Part shown: one piece after another, positions 14,720-23,378 of the stretch
Layout of the letters: every line of letters begins with the position of its first letter
How positions within the stretch are numbered: the stretch's first letter is position 1
Assembly: GCA_047616325.1 (NCBI GenBank)
Contig: JBLHGN010000018.1
Location: 1 to 23,378 of the forward strand
Source: JBLHGN01 sp047616325
GTDB taxonomy: Bacteria > Pseudomonadota > Gammaproteobacteria > Pseudomonadales > Cellvibrionaceae
Direction of reading: 5' to 3'
DNA: 23,378 nt
The notes under the pieces: model-generated
What the model was told of the DNA's origin: nothing
Database searches by the model: none
Seen by the model: only the letters and a program-made list of their open reading frames with translations
Position numbers and translations under genes: made by a program

Positions 14720-17668
14720 CTAGTAACTTTCCCCATTATCAAACAGCTTATGCCAAATGCCTGCGACAGTTTTGCGTTCGGCAATAAAGTGTTCAGCATC
14801 TACAACCGAGGGCTGTTGTTGCAGCGCCAGTCGATGGCCAAAGGAGCGATAGGCTTTGTAGGCTTCTATGAGCTGGTCAACGTCTTGGGTGGTCAGTAGG
14901 TTGGAATGTGCAAAAGATTCCAGTATACGGATGTTGTCCGTGAATGTTACTAGCGCTGGATTAGCTTGAGCCCACGCCAGAACCCCGTATTGAACCATAA
15001 ATTCAATGTCAACGATACCGCCAACATCCTGCTTAATATAAAAAACTGATGATTTTTTTGTGCTTTTTTCGCTGCCCAAATGTTCGCGCATTTTAAGGCG
15101 CATCTTTACCACTTCTTTTTGCAGTGTGGCGCGGTCTCGCTCGCGCTGAAGTAAGGCCTCGCGAAGCTCGGTAAATTGTTGGCAAAGCTGTTGGTTGCCC
15201 GCCACTGGGCGCGCTCTCACCAAGGCCTGCTGCTCCCAAGTCCAGGCGGATTCCAGCTGGTACTGTTTGAATCCCTTTAAGCTGGACACCAGCATGCCGG
15301 AGTTGCCAGAGGGGCGCAGACGCATGTCGACTTCGTAAAGTCGGCCAGAGATCGTATTGGTGTTGAGAAAATGAATGATTTTTTGCCCCAGCATCGCATA
15401 AAAGCGTTGGTTGTCGATGCTCTTTGTGCCGTCTGTAGCCCCGTTGGTGTTGCTGTTGTGGATAAACACTAAATCCAGATCCGAACCGTGCCCCAGCTCT
15501 ATGCCCCCCAGTTTTCCATAGCCAACAATAATGAAGTTTGGTGCGTCGCTTTCGTCGCCATCGGGATAGCCGTATTTCTGTGTGAGACTGCGCCAGGTTA
15601 TGTGGAGCACGCTGGCAAGAATGGTTTCGGCCATCCAGGTGAGATAATCACTCACTTTCATTAGCGGCAGTGCATCGGTGAGCTCGCACGCGGCCACTCG
15701 AATGGCGTGGGCAGAGCGAAAATAGCGCAGGGCTTCCATTTGCATCTCGAGATCGTCTTCGGGTATGCGCAGCATACTGCGCCGCAATTCGTCCTCGAGC
15801 TCTGATTTGAGTGGTAAGTAAAAGAGGGTTGTGGGGTCGATGAGCTCATCGAGCAGTGCTGGGTGTTCTGCTAGCTTGTCTGCGATCCATGGGCTGGCCA
15901 GGGTGAGGGTGACTAGCTGGTGAAGTGCAGCAGGGTTCTCAATTAACAAAAGCAGGTAGGCGCTGCGCCTTGCCACAGATTTGACCAGTTTTAATAAGCG
16001 GTTAAGTGTCTCGGTGGGTGCTTCGATATCATTTAATTCGCTCAATAATAGCGGTACAAACTGGTCCATTCGCTCTCTGCTAGAACTTTGCATGCCAGAG
16101 GCAATTGTGTATGCATGTAATTCTTGAAGCAGTTTGTCGCTGCGCAGGGGGTCTTCGTGACCGCTGTCTTGAAGTTGGCTAAGGCGAGACTTTTGATTGA
16201 GCGTTCCCTGCCAAAGAAGTATCCACTCGGCCGCATTAGTGTGAAGGCCTTTAGCTGGTTCTGGATCGGCAACAACGGTGGCAAATTCGCGGCTAACAAA
16301 TTGACGGTGAGTATTTAGCTTGGCGTAAAATTTACGCCAAGAAACAAAGCCCATAATATGGGCAATTTTAACGCGCAGCTTAGGGTCGTCTGGAAGCTGC
16401 TGGGTTTGCTTATCGTTATAGCCTTGAATGGCGTGTTCGGCATTTCGCAAAAATACGTAGGCCTCACTTAGGCGTTGAGCGGTTCCTACGGGTAAGCATT
16501 TTTTGTCCTCTAGCATGGGTAAAATATGCAGTAGGCGATTGTCTTGCAGGTCTTTGTCGCGGCCGCCGCGTATTAACTGGAAGGCTTGGGCAAGAAATTC
16601 AATTTCACGAATGCCGCCGGGGCCGAGTTTGACGTCATCGGCAAGACGTCGCCGTTTAACTTCTTGTGTGATTAATAGTTTTAGGTTGCGCAGCGCGTCG
16701 ATAACAGAAAAATCGATATATTTTCGGTAGGTGAAGTTGCGTAATATTTGCATGAGTATTTGTGTGAGTTTTCTACTGCCATTGTTTGCCACCACTCTGG
16801 CTTTGATCATGGCGTAGCGTTCCCACTCGCGCCCCTGATTTTGATAATAGTTTTCCAGTGCACCAAAACTGCATACCAGTGCACCGCTTTCGCCATAGGG
16901 TCTAAGACGCATGTCGACGCGAAATACAAAGCCATCAGCGGTAATTGCGTCGAGGCTTTGAATTATTTTCTTGCCGAGGTGGGTGAAGAATTCTTGATTT
17001 GATATAGATTTTTTGTCGTGATCGGTGTCGCCGCTTTTTGGATAGCAAAAAATCAAGTCGATATCGGAGGAAAGGTTTAATTCCTCAGCGCCAAGTTTTC
17101 CCATGCCGATAACTAGCATGGGCTGCTCAGCGCCATCTTCACTGCGCGGTACGCCGTACTTCTCGCATAGTTTGGGATAGTGATAGTCGAGGGCACTTTG
17201 AATTGCGGCTGCGGCCATATGCGAGAGGTCGCTAGTGGTTTCTTGCGTGCTTGCCAGGCGGTTAAAGTCTCTCCAGATAATTCTCACCATTGCGTGTTTG
17301 CGTACCTGCCGCAGCATGGCGTCATACTCGGTATCGTTAGGCAAATCGTTAGGCAAATCGTTAGGCAAATCGTTTGGCGGAAATTGCCGCTTGAAGTCTT
17401 GCAGCGTTAGTGTGGTGTGTAAGGTATTGTCTAGTAACAGCTTGGGTAGGCACTCGGGTTGGCTAATAAGTGTGTCCTGTAAAAATTTACTGCCTAGTAT
17501 TGCAAAATGCAGTTCATCTATCCTGTTACTGTGAGTCGTAAATTCGTTGTTTATGACGGTGACGTATTGGGGTGTAAGTTGTTTGCTCCAACGCTGATAG
17601 AAACGCATAAGCTCTTCAGCTGTGTGCGGGTCTTTTAGCCACGGAAATTCGGCAATAGGTAAGGTCAT
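14720..17668 (-). CDS. glnE: Bifunctional glutamine synthetase adenylyltransferase/deadenylase
   Basis: GlnE attaches AMP to glutamine synthetase when nitrogen is plentiful and removes it when nitrogen is short, under PII control. The 982-residue protein has both nucleotidyltransferase domains: the deadenylase half with GMGKLG (188-193) and SDIDL (201-205), and the adenylylase half with GYGKLGG (716-722) and SDLDL (729-733). Each half is followed by its helical domain (GPGGIREIEF and VGGIVDIEF). The ATG has AAGAG upstream. An unusual insertion of PNDL repeats lies at residues 97-112, from a 12-base DNA repeat. The order glnE-ilvE is shared with Pseudomonas. Confidence 0.97.
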   Translation of the reverse strand: MTLPIAEFPWLKDPHTAEELMRFYQRWSKQLTPQYVTVINNEFTTHSNRIDELHFAILGSKFLQDTLISQPECLPKLLLDNTLHTTLTLQDFKRQFPPNDLPNDLPNDLPNDTEYDAMLRQVRKHAMVRIIWRDFNRLASTQETTSDLSHMAAAAIQSALDYHYPKLCEKYGVPRSEDGAEQPMLVIGMGKLGAEELNLSSDIDLIFCYPKSGDTDHDKKSISNQEFFTHLGKKIIQSLDAITADGFVFRVDMRLRPYGESGALVCSFGALENYYQNQGREWERYAMIKARVVANNGSRKLTQILMQILRNFTYRKYIDFSVIDALRNLKLLITQEVKRRRLADDVKLGPGGIREIEFLAQAFQLIRGGRDKDLQDNRLLHILPMLEDKKCLPVGTAQRLSEAYVFLRNAEHAIQGYNDKQTQQLPDDPKLRVKIAHIMGFVSWRKFYAKLNTHRQFVSREFATVVADPEPAKGLHTNAAEWILLWQGTLNQKSRLSQLQDSGHEDPLRSDKLLQELHAYTIASGMQSSSRERMDQFVPLLLSELNDIEAPTETLNRLLKLVKSVARRSAYLLLLIENPAALHQLVTLTLASPWIADKLAEHPALLDELIDPTTLFYLPLKSELEDELRRSMLRIPEDDLEMQMEALRYFRSAHAIRVAACELTDALPLMKVSDYLTWMAETILASVLHITWRSLTQKYGYPDGDESDAPNFIIVGYGKLGGIELGHGSDLDLVFIHNSNTNGATDGTKSIDNQRFYAMLGQKIIHFLNTNTISGRLYEVDMRLRPSGNSGMLVSSLKGFKQYQLESAWTWEQQALVRARPVAGNQQLCQQFTELREALLQRERDRATLQKEVVKMRLKMREHLGSEKSTKKSSVFYIKQDVGGIVDIEFMVQYGVLAWAQANPALVTFTDNIRILESFAHSNLLTTQDVDQLIEAYKAYRSFGHRLALQQQPSVVDAEHFIAERKTVAGIWHKLFDNGESY
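17333..17380 (-). repeat. 12-base tandem repeat inside glnE
   Basis: Three perfect copies of ATCGTTAGGCAA (plus strand) start at 17333, 17345 and 17357, followed by a diverged copy at 17369. They encode a Pro-Asn-Asp-Leu repeat in GlnE residues 97-112. The unit is a multiple of three, so copy-number change would alter length without breaking the frame. Confidence 0.9.
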
Positions 17669-17811
17669 TGTAAGTCTCTTTAGACCGACTGTCAGATTTT
17701 TCTATATTGTAGATGGATGACCGCACTCGGTAAAGTGCTGCGCTCATGCTAGGCGAGTCTATCAGTGAACGTTTCTCTCTTTGTAGAAATTAAAATTATG
17801 CGTCGAAATAA

Positions 17812-17837
17812 AAAAAACCGACAAATGTCGGTTTTTT
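17812..17837 (-). terminator. Intrinsic terminator after the chemoreceptor gene
   Basis: ACCGACA and TGTCGGT form a tight stem flanked by an A-run on one side and a T-run on the other, so it can work in both directions. On the minus strand it ends in eight T's and lies 26 bases after the chemoreceptor stop. It shields glnE from readthrough. Confidence 0.9.
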
Positions 17838-17862
17838 GATGGTGCAGGTATTAAAGAGTTAT

Positions 17863-19356
17863 TTAGCTTACTTTAAAACTGTCCATTTGATTTTTGAGCT
17901 CTCGACTCTCGTTGGCGAGTTCGTTTGTGTTGTAAGACACAACGGCTGCGTTACCGGCTACTTTCTCGGAGAGAGAATAAATGGCGGTGATGATTTTGCT
18001 CACTTCGTTGGCTACAGCGCTTTGCTCTTCCGAAGCCGTTGCAATCTGGTGGTTCATGTCATTGATGGTGGTGACATTTTCACGAATGGAGTCCAGCGTA
18101 TTTTCCACTTTTGTTGAGGTTTCAATGGTTTCTTGTACCGAAACTATGCTGATGTTCATGGATAGATGTGCTTCGTCGGCTGCTTTTTGTAGTTGGGTAA
18201 TAATAGATTCAATTTCTTCTGTCGACTTCTGGGTTTTTTGTGCCAGTGATCGTACTTCGTCTGCTACCACAGCAAAGCCGCGACCTTGCTCGCCCGCACG
18301 TGCCGCTTCAATGGCAGCGTTGAGTGCAAGTAAGTTGGTTTGCTCGGCGATAGACCGAATAACTTCCATTACCGAACCTATATTTTCGCTGTTGTTTTTG
18401 AGTACCTGAATTTTTCCAGCGGTAGCTTCTATCTGCCCGGTCAACCGGGTAATCGTTTCCTGTGAAGAACTCATCACTTTGGTGCCTTCTTCAGCAGCCT
18501 TCATCGCTTCTTTTGTTCGGGTAGCCGTTTCGCCCGCAGAACGTGCAACTTCTTCTGCCGAAGCTGACAGCTCATTGAGTGCGGCGGCAATTTGTTCGAT
18601 TTCTTTTAGCTGTTGATTGGTTGAGCTTACGGTGTCGTCAGTGGCCGAGGACATAATGGTGACATTGCTGCTCACTTGAGCGGTTACCACGATGACATTT
18701 TTAATGATGCTGCTTATCTGTTCCATAACTCGGTTAAAATTTAGCGCCAGTTCTGCAATTTCATCACCGCTTGCGGTAGACAGGCGGTGAGTAAGGTCAC
18801 CGCCGCCATCAGCTATTTCCGATAGTGAGGCTGACACAGCAGATACAGGCTTTACAACTAAATTTCGCGTCAGGAAAAACACAGCGGCGAGACAGGTGGC
18901 CAACACCAGCATAACCACGATGATGCTTGACTGAATTTGCTGGGTAAGCACCGCTTCCATTTGGTGTTTCGAAAATACGATGTCATATAGACCTATCGTT
19001 TCACCTTCCCTCACAATTTTAACGTCAGACATGGCGACTTTTTTAGCTTTGTCTTCACCATCTTCAATGGCCTTGTCCATATCCTTGCCGCGGTGGTCAG
19101 TAATGCTGATCGATGTGATTAGCGCTGTGTTAACTAGTGATTTACTGATGGCGCCGATTTGTTGAAAGTCATAGGTGAAAACGGGTTCTAGCATCGACGA
19201 ATTAATCAAGTCCAACTGTGCTTGAATATCTTCTTCAAATTTGGTTTGCTGCTGTGCGGCAATAAGAGAGTAGTTAATAGCCAGTATTAGGCCAGACACA
19301 ATAAGAATGATGACGGTAAGGGCCACCATTAATTTTGTTGATAGAGATCTCTTCAT
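17863..19356 (-). CDS. Methyl-accepting chemotaxis protein
   Basis: The 497-residue chemoreceptor senses a signal and controls a CheA kinase. Membrane helices are at 9-29 and 143-163, bounding a short (~110-residue) periplasmic domain of unknown ligand. A HAMP linker (~164-217) contains the VKPVSAVSASLSEIADGGGD pattern. The cytoplasmic hairpin carries the highly conserved tip IAEQTNLLALNAAIEAARAG (336-355) and then GFAVVADEVRSLA. Gln/Glu-rich methylation segments lie on both sides. AGGAA lies eight bases before the ATG. It is a single gene with its own terminator. No other che genes are next to it except the separate CheC unit. Ligand and pathway (flagellar, pili or c-di-GMP) are not shown. 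Confidence 0.94.
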   Translation of the reverse strand: MKRSLSTKLMVALTVIILIVSGLILAINYSLIAAQQQTKFEEDIQAQLDLINSSMLEPVFTYDFQQIGAISKSLVNTALITSISITDHRGKDMDKAIEDGEDKAKKVAMSDVKIVREGETIGLYDIVFSKHQMEAVLTQQIQSSIIVVMLVLATCLAAVFFLTRNLVVKPVSAVSASLSEIADGGGDLTHRLSTASGDEIAELALNFNRVMEQISSIIKNVIVVTAQVSSNVTIMSSATDDTVSSTNQQLKEIEQIAAALNELSASAEEVARSAGETATRTKEAMKAAEEGTKVMSSSQETITRLTGQIEATAGKIQVLKNNSENIGSVMEVIRSIAEQTNLLALNAAIEAARAGEQGRGFAVVADEVRSLAQKTQKSTEEIESIITQLQKAADEAHLSMNISIVSVQETIETSTKVENTLDSIRENVTTINDMNHQIATASEEQSAVANEVSKIITAIYSLSEKVAGNAAVVSYNTNELANESRELKNQMDSFKVS

Positions 19357-19908
19357 TGTATATGTTCCTGAGGCAATTGCTCGCAGATTTCTGCTGCTCT
19401 ATGCATGTATCAATAGCGTCAAAATGTGACTCGATTGGTTTTCTGCTGGTCAATCTCGGTTGTCGAGAACTTGTAATACCGTTCTGTAGCATGGGTCGAA
19501 ATTGTGTGTTTTGTTACAGGCTAGAAGCTACATGTTCGGGTTATGGATAACGACATCTTGTGTTCTTTACTTTGGCCGGGAAGTCTGCACTCTTTATTTA
19601 GGTTGCCCGATATCTCAAGTATTTTCCTTGGCTTAGAGGACAACACCGGGACTTGACAATAAGAAGTGTAGCCTACTTGTAAGAGGCTGTTGGAAATCGC
19701 GCGCAATTTTTTGTGCCTTTCTTCAATAGTGTAGATGTTGTTTGATAACCAGAATAAGATCGGAGTTGCCGAGACTAATTGAAAGGAATTGTGTCGTCAT
19801 ATGCGGCGCGTTAGCTGGGTGCCCCGGTGCGTTTCGAAGGGGGTATATTTGTGTGAGCGCTTGTTTTGCCCGCGGCCCCTGAGAATCTAATTGGCACCGC
19901 TCAGGGAG
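19357..19908. other. Intergenic region between chemoreceptor and cyclase genes
   Basis: No credible gene in this 552-base stretch. CCCTGAG (19878-19884) and CTCAGGG (19901-19907) form a 7-base inverted repeat directly after the cyclase stop, with no T-run; it may end or protect that transcript. A TTGACA hexamer at 19655 has no good -10 or gene behind it. No sigma-28 promoter for the chemoreceptor was recognised. Confidence 0.4.
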
Positions 19909-20868
19909 TCATGGTGTGTAGATAACCGAATTATTCCGGCCGTTATTTTTTGCTTCGTACAGGCCTTTGTCGGCACAGTCTATCCAGTTGGTTTTATCTT
20001 TCATCTTGCCGGACAGTTCTGAAACGCCAATGCTAATGGTGAAGTGAATATCTATGTTCTCGTAATGAACAATATTTTTTTCCATGTTAGTGCGTATACG
20101 TTCAGCGGCTAGAAGGGCACCCTTGGCGTCAGTGTCCACTAGTATTACTGCAAACTCTTCGCCGCCGTAGCGACCCGCAACATCAATATCGCGGATAGAT
20201 TCTTTCGTTACTCGGGCCGTTTGGCGAATAACCTCGTCGCCAGCGGGGTGGCCGTAGTTGTCGTTAACCCTTTTAAAGTGGTCTATGTCGAACAGCAGCA
20301 TTGAGGTGGTGTGAGCGTGTCGCGAGAATCTCTTGTATTCGTTGTCCAGCTCTGTCTCCCACGTTTTGCGATTGAGAAGTCCGGTGAGGCCGTCGGTTCG
20401 GCTCATGATGCGCAATTTTTCGTTAGCTTCTTGGATTTGCAGGCGGTTTACCGCAACTTCGGTCACATCGTAAACAATGAGACATATATGATCTACTTTA
20501 CCGGAGGCATCTTTTAAGGGGATGATGGTGCTGTTTTGGTACATAAATTCCGCAATACTGGTAATGGGGCGATAGTTTTTAAAGCGGAAGAGGTAGGGGC
20601 GCTGCTCCCAGGTAGTAAATGCCGAGTTGTGTAGTTCGAATACGGACTGAACTTTGCGCTTAAACCAGTTTTCTGGAAGTTCGCTAAAGAGTGAGAAGAT
20701 GTTTTTGCCAATCACTTCAGACGGCAATCGTACACTGTGATTCTGCATAAAGCTATTCCACAATTGTACGTTGTACTGGTCGTCGAGAATCACCAGTCCA
20801 ACGTCAATGGATTGCAATACATCCATCAACCAGTGGAAATCATTTAGAAATACGTCAGACTTCGCCAT
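19909..20868 (-). CDS. PAS-GGDEF diguanylate cyclase
   Basis: The 319-residue protein should make c-di-GMP from two GTP. Residues ~15-135 form a PAS sensor domain (SIDVGLVILDDQYNVQLWN, then the PAC-like VDHICLIVYDVTE). A short coiled linker (~138-156) leads to the GGDEF domain (DGLTGLLNR at 159-167, FDIDHFKRVND, GHPAGDEV). The active site is GGEEF (235-239), an active variant. The inhibitory I-site RxxD is Arg226-Asp229, five residues before it. There is no membrane segment, so it is cytosolic. It follows the CheC-type gene by 22 bases and is almost certainly co-transcribed with it. Confidence 0.94.
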   Translation of the reverse strand: MAKSDVFLNDFHWLMDVLQSIDVGLVILDDQYNVQLWNSFMQNHSVRLPSEVIGKNIFSLFSELPENWFKRKVQSVFELHNSAFTTWEQRPYLFRFKNYRPITSIAEFMYQNSTIIPLKDASGKVDHICLIVYDVTEVAVNRLQIQEANEKLRIMSRTDGLTGLLNRKTWETELDNEYKRFSRHAHTTSMLLFDIDHFKRVNDNYGHPAGDEVIRQTARVTKESIRDIDVAGRYGGEEFAVILVDTDAKGALLAAERIRTNMEKNIVHYENIDIHFTISIGVSELSGKMKDKTNWIDCADKGLYEAKNNGRNNSVIYTP

Positions 20869-20890
20869 TGTGTTTTTTAAGTATCCTCAC

Positions 20891-21499
20891 TTATCCGATT
20901 AAATAATCGAGTTTTTTGAACAAAAGATCGAGGGAATCGTCCGTCATAATAATCAGCAGATCACAATTAACATTGTAGCCTTCAAGTTGATAACTTATTT
21001 CGATTACAAGGGCACTTTCCCATCGGGCGTTATCCATATTAAACAATTTTGAGATTTGTTGGTGCTGCCCTAATACCATGGGGGAGCCAAAGCTGAAATT
21101 CATGTCAATCTGTTCAGCAATGCCGTTCAGGCAGGCTCCAAAGAGCACATTAGTGGCATCCATTAGCAGTTCACGCTCAGCTTGCTCGTCGAGTTCTTCG
21201 TCATAATTCATCAACTTCGCAAGATCAGTAAAGCTGGTATCGTTAAACAGCAGCATCGCCTCACCCGCAATTCCACCGCCAATGAAGCCTTGGCAGACGC
21301 CAGAAACAGAATCGGTGGTGTCGATGGCGTGTAAGGCCATAACAATATCTTGTGGGCGCATTACATCGATGTGAGGGATCGACAAAACGACAAATGTATT
21401 TAACAGGCGCGCCAGCTTGTCACCCGCTTGCCCCATAGCAACGTTTGTGACCTCTTGCAAGGCATCACGGTACTCTTCTGTTACGGTTAGTATTGCCAT
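20891..21499 (-). CDS. CheC-type chemotaxis phosphatase
   Basis: This 202-residue protein belongs to the CheC/CheX/FliY phosphatase family, which removes phosphate from CheY-like regulators. The family helix pattern D-x3-E-x2-N-x3-G is intact as Asp12, Glu16, Asn19, Gly23. The second helix is Glu110, Asp114, Asn117, Gly121, so the usual Glu is replaced by Asp. The duplicated layout is that of CheC. The start codon has only a weak ribosome site. It is the first gene of a two-gene unit with the diguanylate cyclase. No response regulator is present in the window, although its target should be one; an IS lies just upstream. Confidence 0.82.
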   Translation of the reverse strand: MAILTVTEEYRDALQEVTNVAMGQAGDKLARLLNTFVVLSIPHIDVMRPQDIVMALHAIDTTDSVSGVCQGFIGGGIAGEAMLLFNDTSFTDLAKLMNYDEELDEQAERELLMDATNVLFGACLNGIAEQIDMNFSFGSPMVLGQHQQISKLFNMDNARWESALVIEISYQLEGYNVNCDLLIIMTDDSLDLLFKKLDYLIG

Positions 21500-21775
21500 C
21501 TAAGCTAGTTACGTAAATTTTGTGTGATTATATTATCTATTCTAGTCAGCTGGGGATAAAATGCTGAAAATTTTGTGGGTTTATCGATTTTCGCCTCCAA
21601 TTAAGGAAAAATGTCAGATAATCGGCTTGTTCTTTAAGCGCTTTGCCAAGAAATTTAAACAGTGTTTCGTCTGTCAAAATATTGCTCAATTGCCGTTGGT
21701 CTAGGTGTTCACCTCGCTAATTAAGGCGTTGGAGTAAGTGTAGCCCAAATATTGTTAAAGAGAACTAGTTAGTGC
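21500..21775. other. Region between the CheC unit and the insertion sequence
   Basis: This should hold the CheC promoter, but no firm one was recognised. On the minus strand a 56-codon open stretch runs from 21716 to a stop at 21546. It includes LTDETLFKFLGKALKEQ and has only TTG as a possible start. It may be the tail of a gene cut by the IS, or chance. Confidence 0.3.
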
Positions 21776-21955
21776 CCGTCCATAAATGACTGTTTTTTGA
21801 GAAAAACCGATTACTGTTTCGCTTTTTGGTATCGAGCCATTCTAGGTTGCCTGGCATGGATCAAAAAACAACCACATTGACTCATTGTTCGCCATTACAC
21901 TTTGTTCGAGCCGTGAAATTCCCCTCGTGCATTCTTTTGCATGAAGAAATTCGAT

Positions 21956-21986
21956 GTTCTGGTTAGCGTTACATCCTAACCAGAAC
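21956..21986. repeat. Perfect hairpin at the transposase stop
   Basis: GTTCTGGTTAG (21956-21966) pairs with CTAACCAGAAC (21976-21986), an 11-base stem with a 9-base loop. The transposase stop codon lies in the right arm. On the minus strand it follows the gene end and may stop transcription, although the tail is not a strong T-run. Confidence 0.65.
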
Positions 21987-23312
21987 GTAGTCTTGCCAAA
22001 TGCACAAGGTTATAGCTCAACACCGCAGACCATACAAAGGCCTTAAAACCGTCGAGACCTTTCCATTTTGCTTTTCCCGCACCAAAAGCTCTTTTTAATT
22101 CTGAGATATTCCCCTCTACTCCCGCTCTAAAATTCCGTAATTTATCGAACGTTTTTTGCTTAGCCCCCATCTCTTGTAGAGATACACCTACCGGCTTATG
22201 AAACACGACACGCTTAACTCCGATATCTCGACCTTCTGCTACATTTTTTCGGCTGGCGTAACCACCATCAGCGACAACAGCTTCAGGAATTGTTTGTAAT
22301 ATTGACTGATGGAACTCCAGTACGGGAAGAAATAAATCTTTGTCGGAAGTGTTGCCATCTTCTATACTTAAATAGGTAATAAAACCATTTTTTTCGCTGC
22401 TAAAATTAATCTTGTGACCGTACTGAACATCACGAAATCCTTTGACAGTAATGTCAGTGTGATCTTCAAACTAACAATCTTTTCTGAGGAAGGCACCTTT
22501 TCTTTATGGATAATACGACGCTCCGTTTGGTCGATTACCCGGAGTGTTAAATCGCTATAATGTACCAAGCTATCAAACCACTTTTTTTGTATGGGTGAGT
22601 CGCCATTTTGTTGATTGACGAGATTAATTCCTCGGTCAACTTGCGCTATCACAATGCGGACTATCTTCAGTAGATCGGGATAAAGTGCTTCTTTTTCAGT
22701 GTTTTTTGCATTGAATATACGGAATGCTAAGGACTTTGCCTTTCGTCTTTGATCCGTAAATCGGATTTTATTGCCTGTACTCGATTTGGATTTTGCGAGT
22801 ATTCGGCTTAACACTCTGATGCCGTCATTAATAATTGGACTATCACTTGGTGGTGCAATATCGCTGGCAACAACCGTACTGTCTATTCTTGATTTTTCCA
22901 TCGAAATGGTTCCGTCTGTTAGCCACCTGCGTGACAGTACGACGCTCACTTTTTCAAGCGTTTCAGGTGTGATCCGACGGATTGTGGCTTGTAATGTCGA
23001 CCGAGAGGGGTACAGGTGATTCGGTAGTCTCGTGAAGGTACGGTAGGTGATCGAATCTGACAAATGAAATGCCAATTGTTCGTAGCTAACCCGCAACTGT
23101 TGCTTCAATAATAAACACCGGAAAATACTTTCTACACTGAGCCCCGTTCGACCGCCAGACGCTTCGCAACCCCCGATCAAATCCAAGGCTATTAGATCAA
23201 GTATCTCTGGGCGTTCATCCAGTGAACCTGACAGCAATTTAAGCCAGAGGCCAAACTCGTGTTCTGAATAATTTTCGAATATACTTACTTGAGCAACGCG
23301 GGTCTCTCGCAT
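21976..23312 (-). pseudogene. DDE transposase, disrupted by a one-base frameshift
   Basis: The N-terminal part starts at ATG 23312, which has AGAGGA six bases upstream; a longer frame to 23357 has no such site. It reads MRETRVAQVSIFENYSEHEFG, and the first catalytic Asp is in RIDSTVV. Near 22470 the frame breaks: the old frame drifts to a stop at 22368, while the -1 frame continues with FEDHTDITVKGFRDVQYGHK. It then gives the second Asp (VVADGGYASR) and the Glu (AGVEGNISELKR) and ends at 21976. All three DDE residues therefore survive in two frames. I see no slippery heptamer, so a one-base deletion is more likely than programmed frameshifting. The copy is probably recent and now inactive. 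Confidence 0.85.
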
Positions 23313-23378
23313 GCTAAATCCTCTTGTTTTTGCTGTTTTTGTTCGCACCTTAAACATAACAAATTCAAGAGGTTTTTT

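Larger units (their letters stand above)
21770..23378 (-). mobile_element. Insertion sequence with a frameshifted DDE transposase, right end outside window
   Basis: The element spans the transposase and flanking non-coding DNA. The left end probably lies near AGTGCCCGTCCATAAATG (about 21771-21788); this is a guess, because the matching right terminal repeat is beyond the window. The family looks like ISNCY (ISDol1-like) from the transposase text; IS1182/IS5-type elements are alternatives. No target duplication can be checked. Confidence 0.6.

Noticed and set aside
19655..19685. Plus-strand promoter with TTGACA
   Set aside because: There is no good -10 at proper spacing and no plus-strand gene downstream.
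22368..22480. Programmed -1 frameshift producing the full transposase
   Set aside because: No slippery heptamer or stimulatory structure was seen at the break; a one-base deletion explains it more simply.

Overview
The window looks like a chromosomal segment of a Gammaproteobacterium with moderate G+C. The gene content resembles marine, polysaccharide-degrading Cellvibrionales (Saccharophagus/Teredinibacter type), but that assignment is inference. Supporting facts: the syntenic block lptM-lysA-dapF-DUF484-xerC as in Pseudomonas; a long Pseudomonas-type class I adenylate cyclase; glnE followed by ilvE and an LPS-related gene (msbA); and a single-domain rhodanese. Almost every gene is on the minus strand.

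Left accessory region (1-3520). A lipoprotein with a carboxypeptidase-regulatory-like domain and an (alpha/alpha) helical-repeat body runs off the left edge. Next come a decayed tyrosine-recombinase remnant, an intact AbrB/PIN (VapBC-like) toxin-antitoxin pair whose control region carries three copies of an 8-base box, and an internally deleted DUF1016 (YhcG-type) nuclease remnant. I read this as an old mobile island beside xerC.

Housekeeping core (3523-17862). xerC (chromosome dimer resolution), DUF484, dapF and lysA (last steps of lysine/DAP synthesis), and lptM (LPS-transport chaperone lipoprotein) form one minus-strand cluster with overlaps or tiny gaps, except for a 212-base lptM-lysA gap. 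cyaA follows upstream, with a strong CRP/Vfr-like site in front of it and a divergent secreted rhodanese. msbA, ilvE and glnE follow; ilvE ends in a clear intrinsic terminator. The glnE-ilvE spacer holds a long nested hairpin. glnE carries an in-frame 12-base tandem repeat.

Signalling region (17863-21499). A methyl-accepting chemotaxis protein with its own terminator is followed by a separate two-gene unit: a CheC-type phosphatase and a PAS-GGDEF diguanylate cyclase with an intact active site and inhibitory site.

Right edge (about 21770-23378). An insertion sequence lies just upstream of the CheC unit. Its DDE transposase is split by a single-base frameshift near 22470; the right end of the element is outside the window.

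No CRISPR array, tRNA or rRNA was seen. I found no convincing wholly new system. The most unusual items are the toxin-antitoxin operator, the CheC-GGDEF pair next to an IS, the glnE repeat and the glnE-ilvE spacer element.
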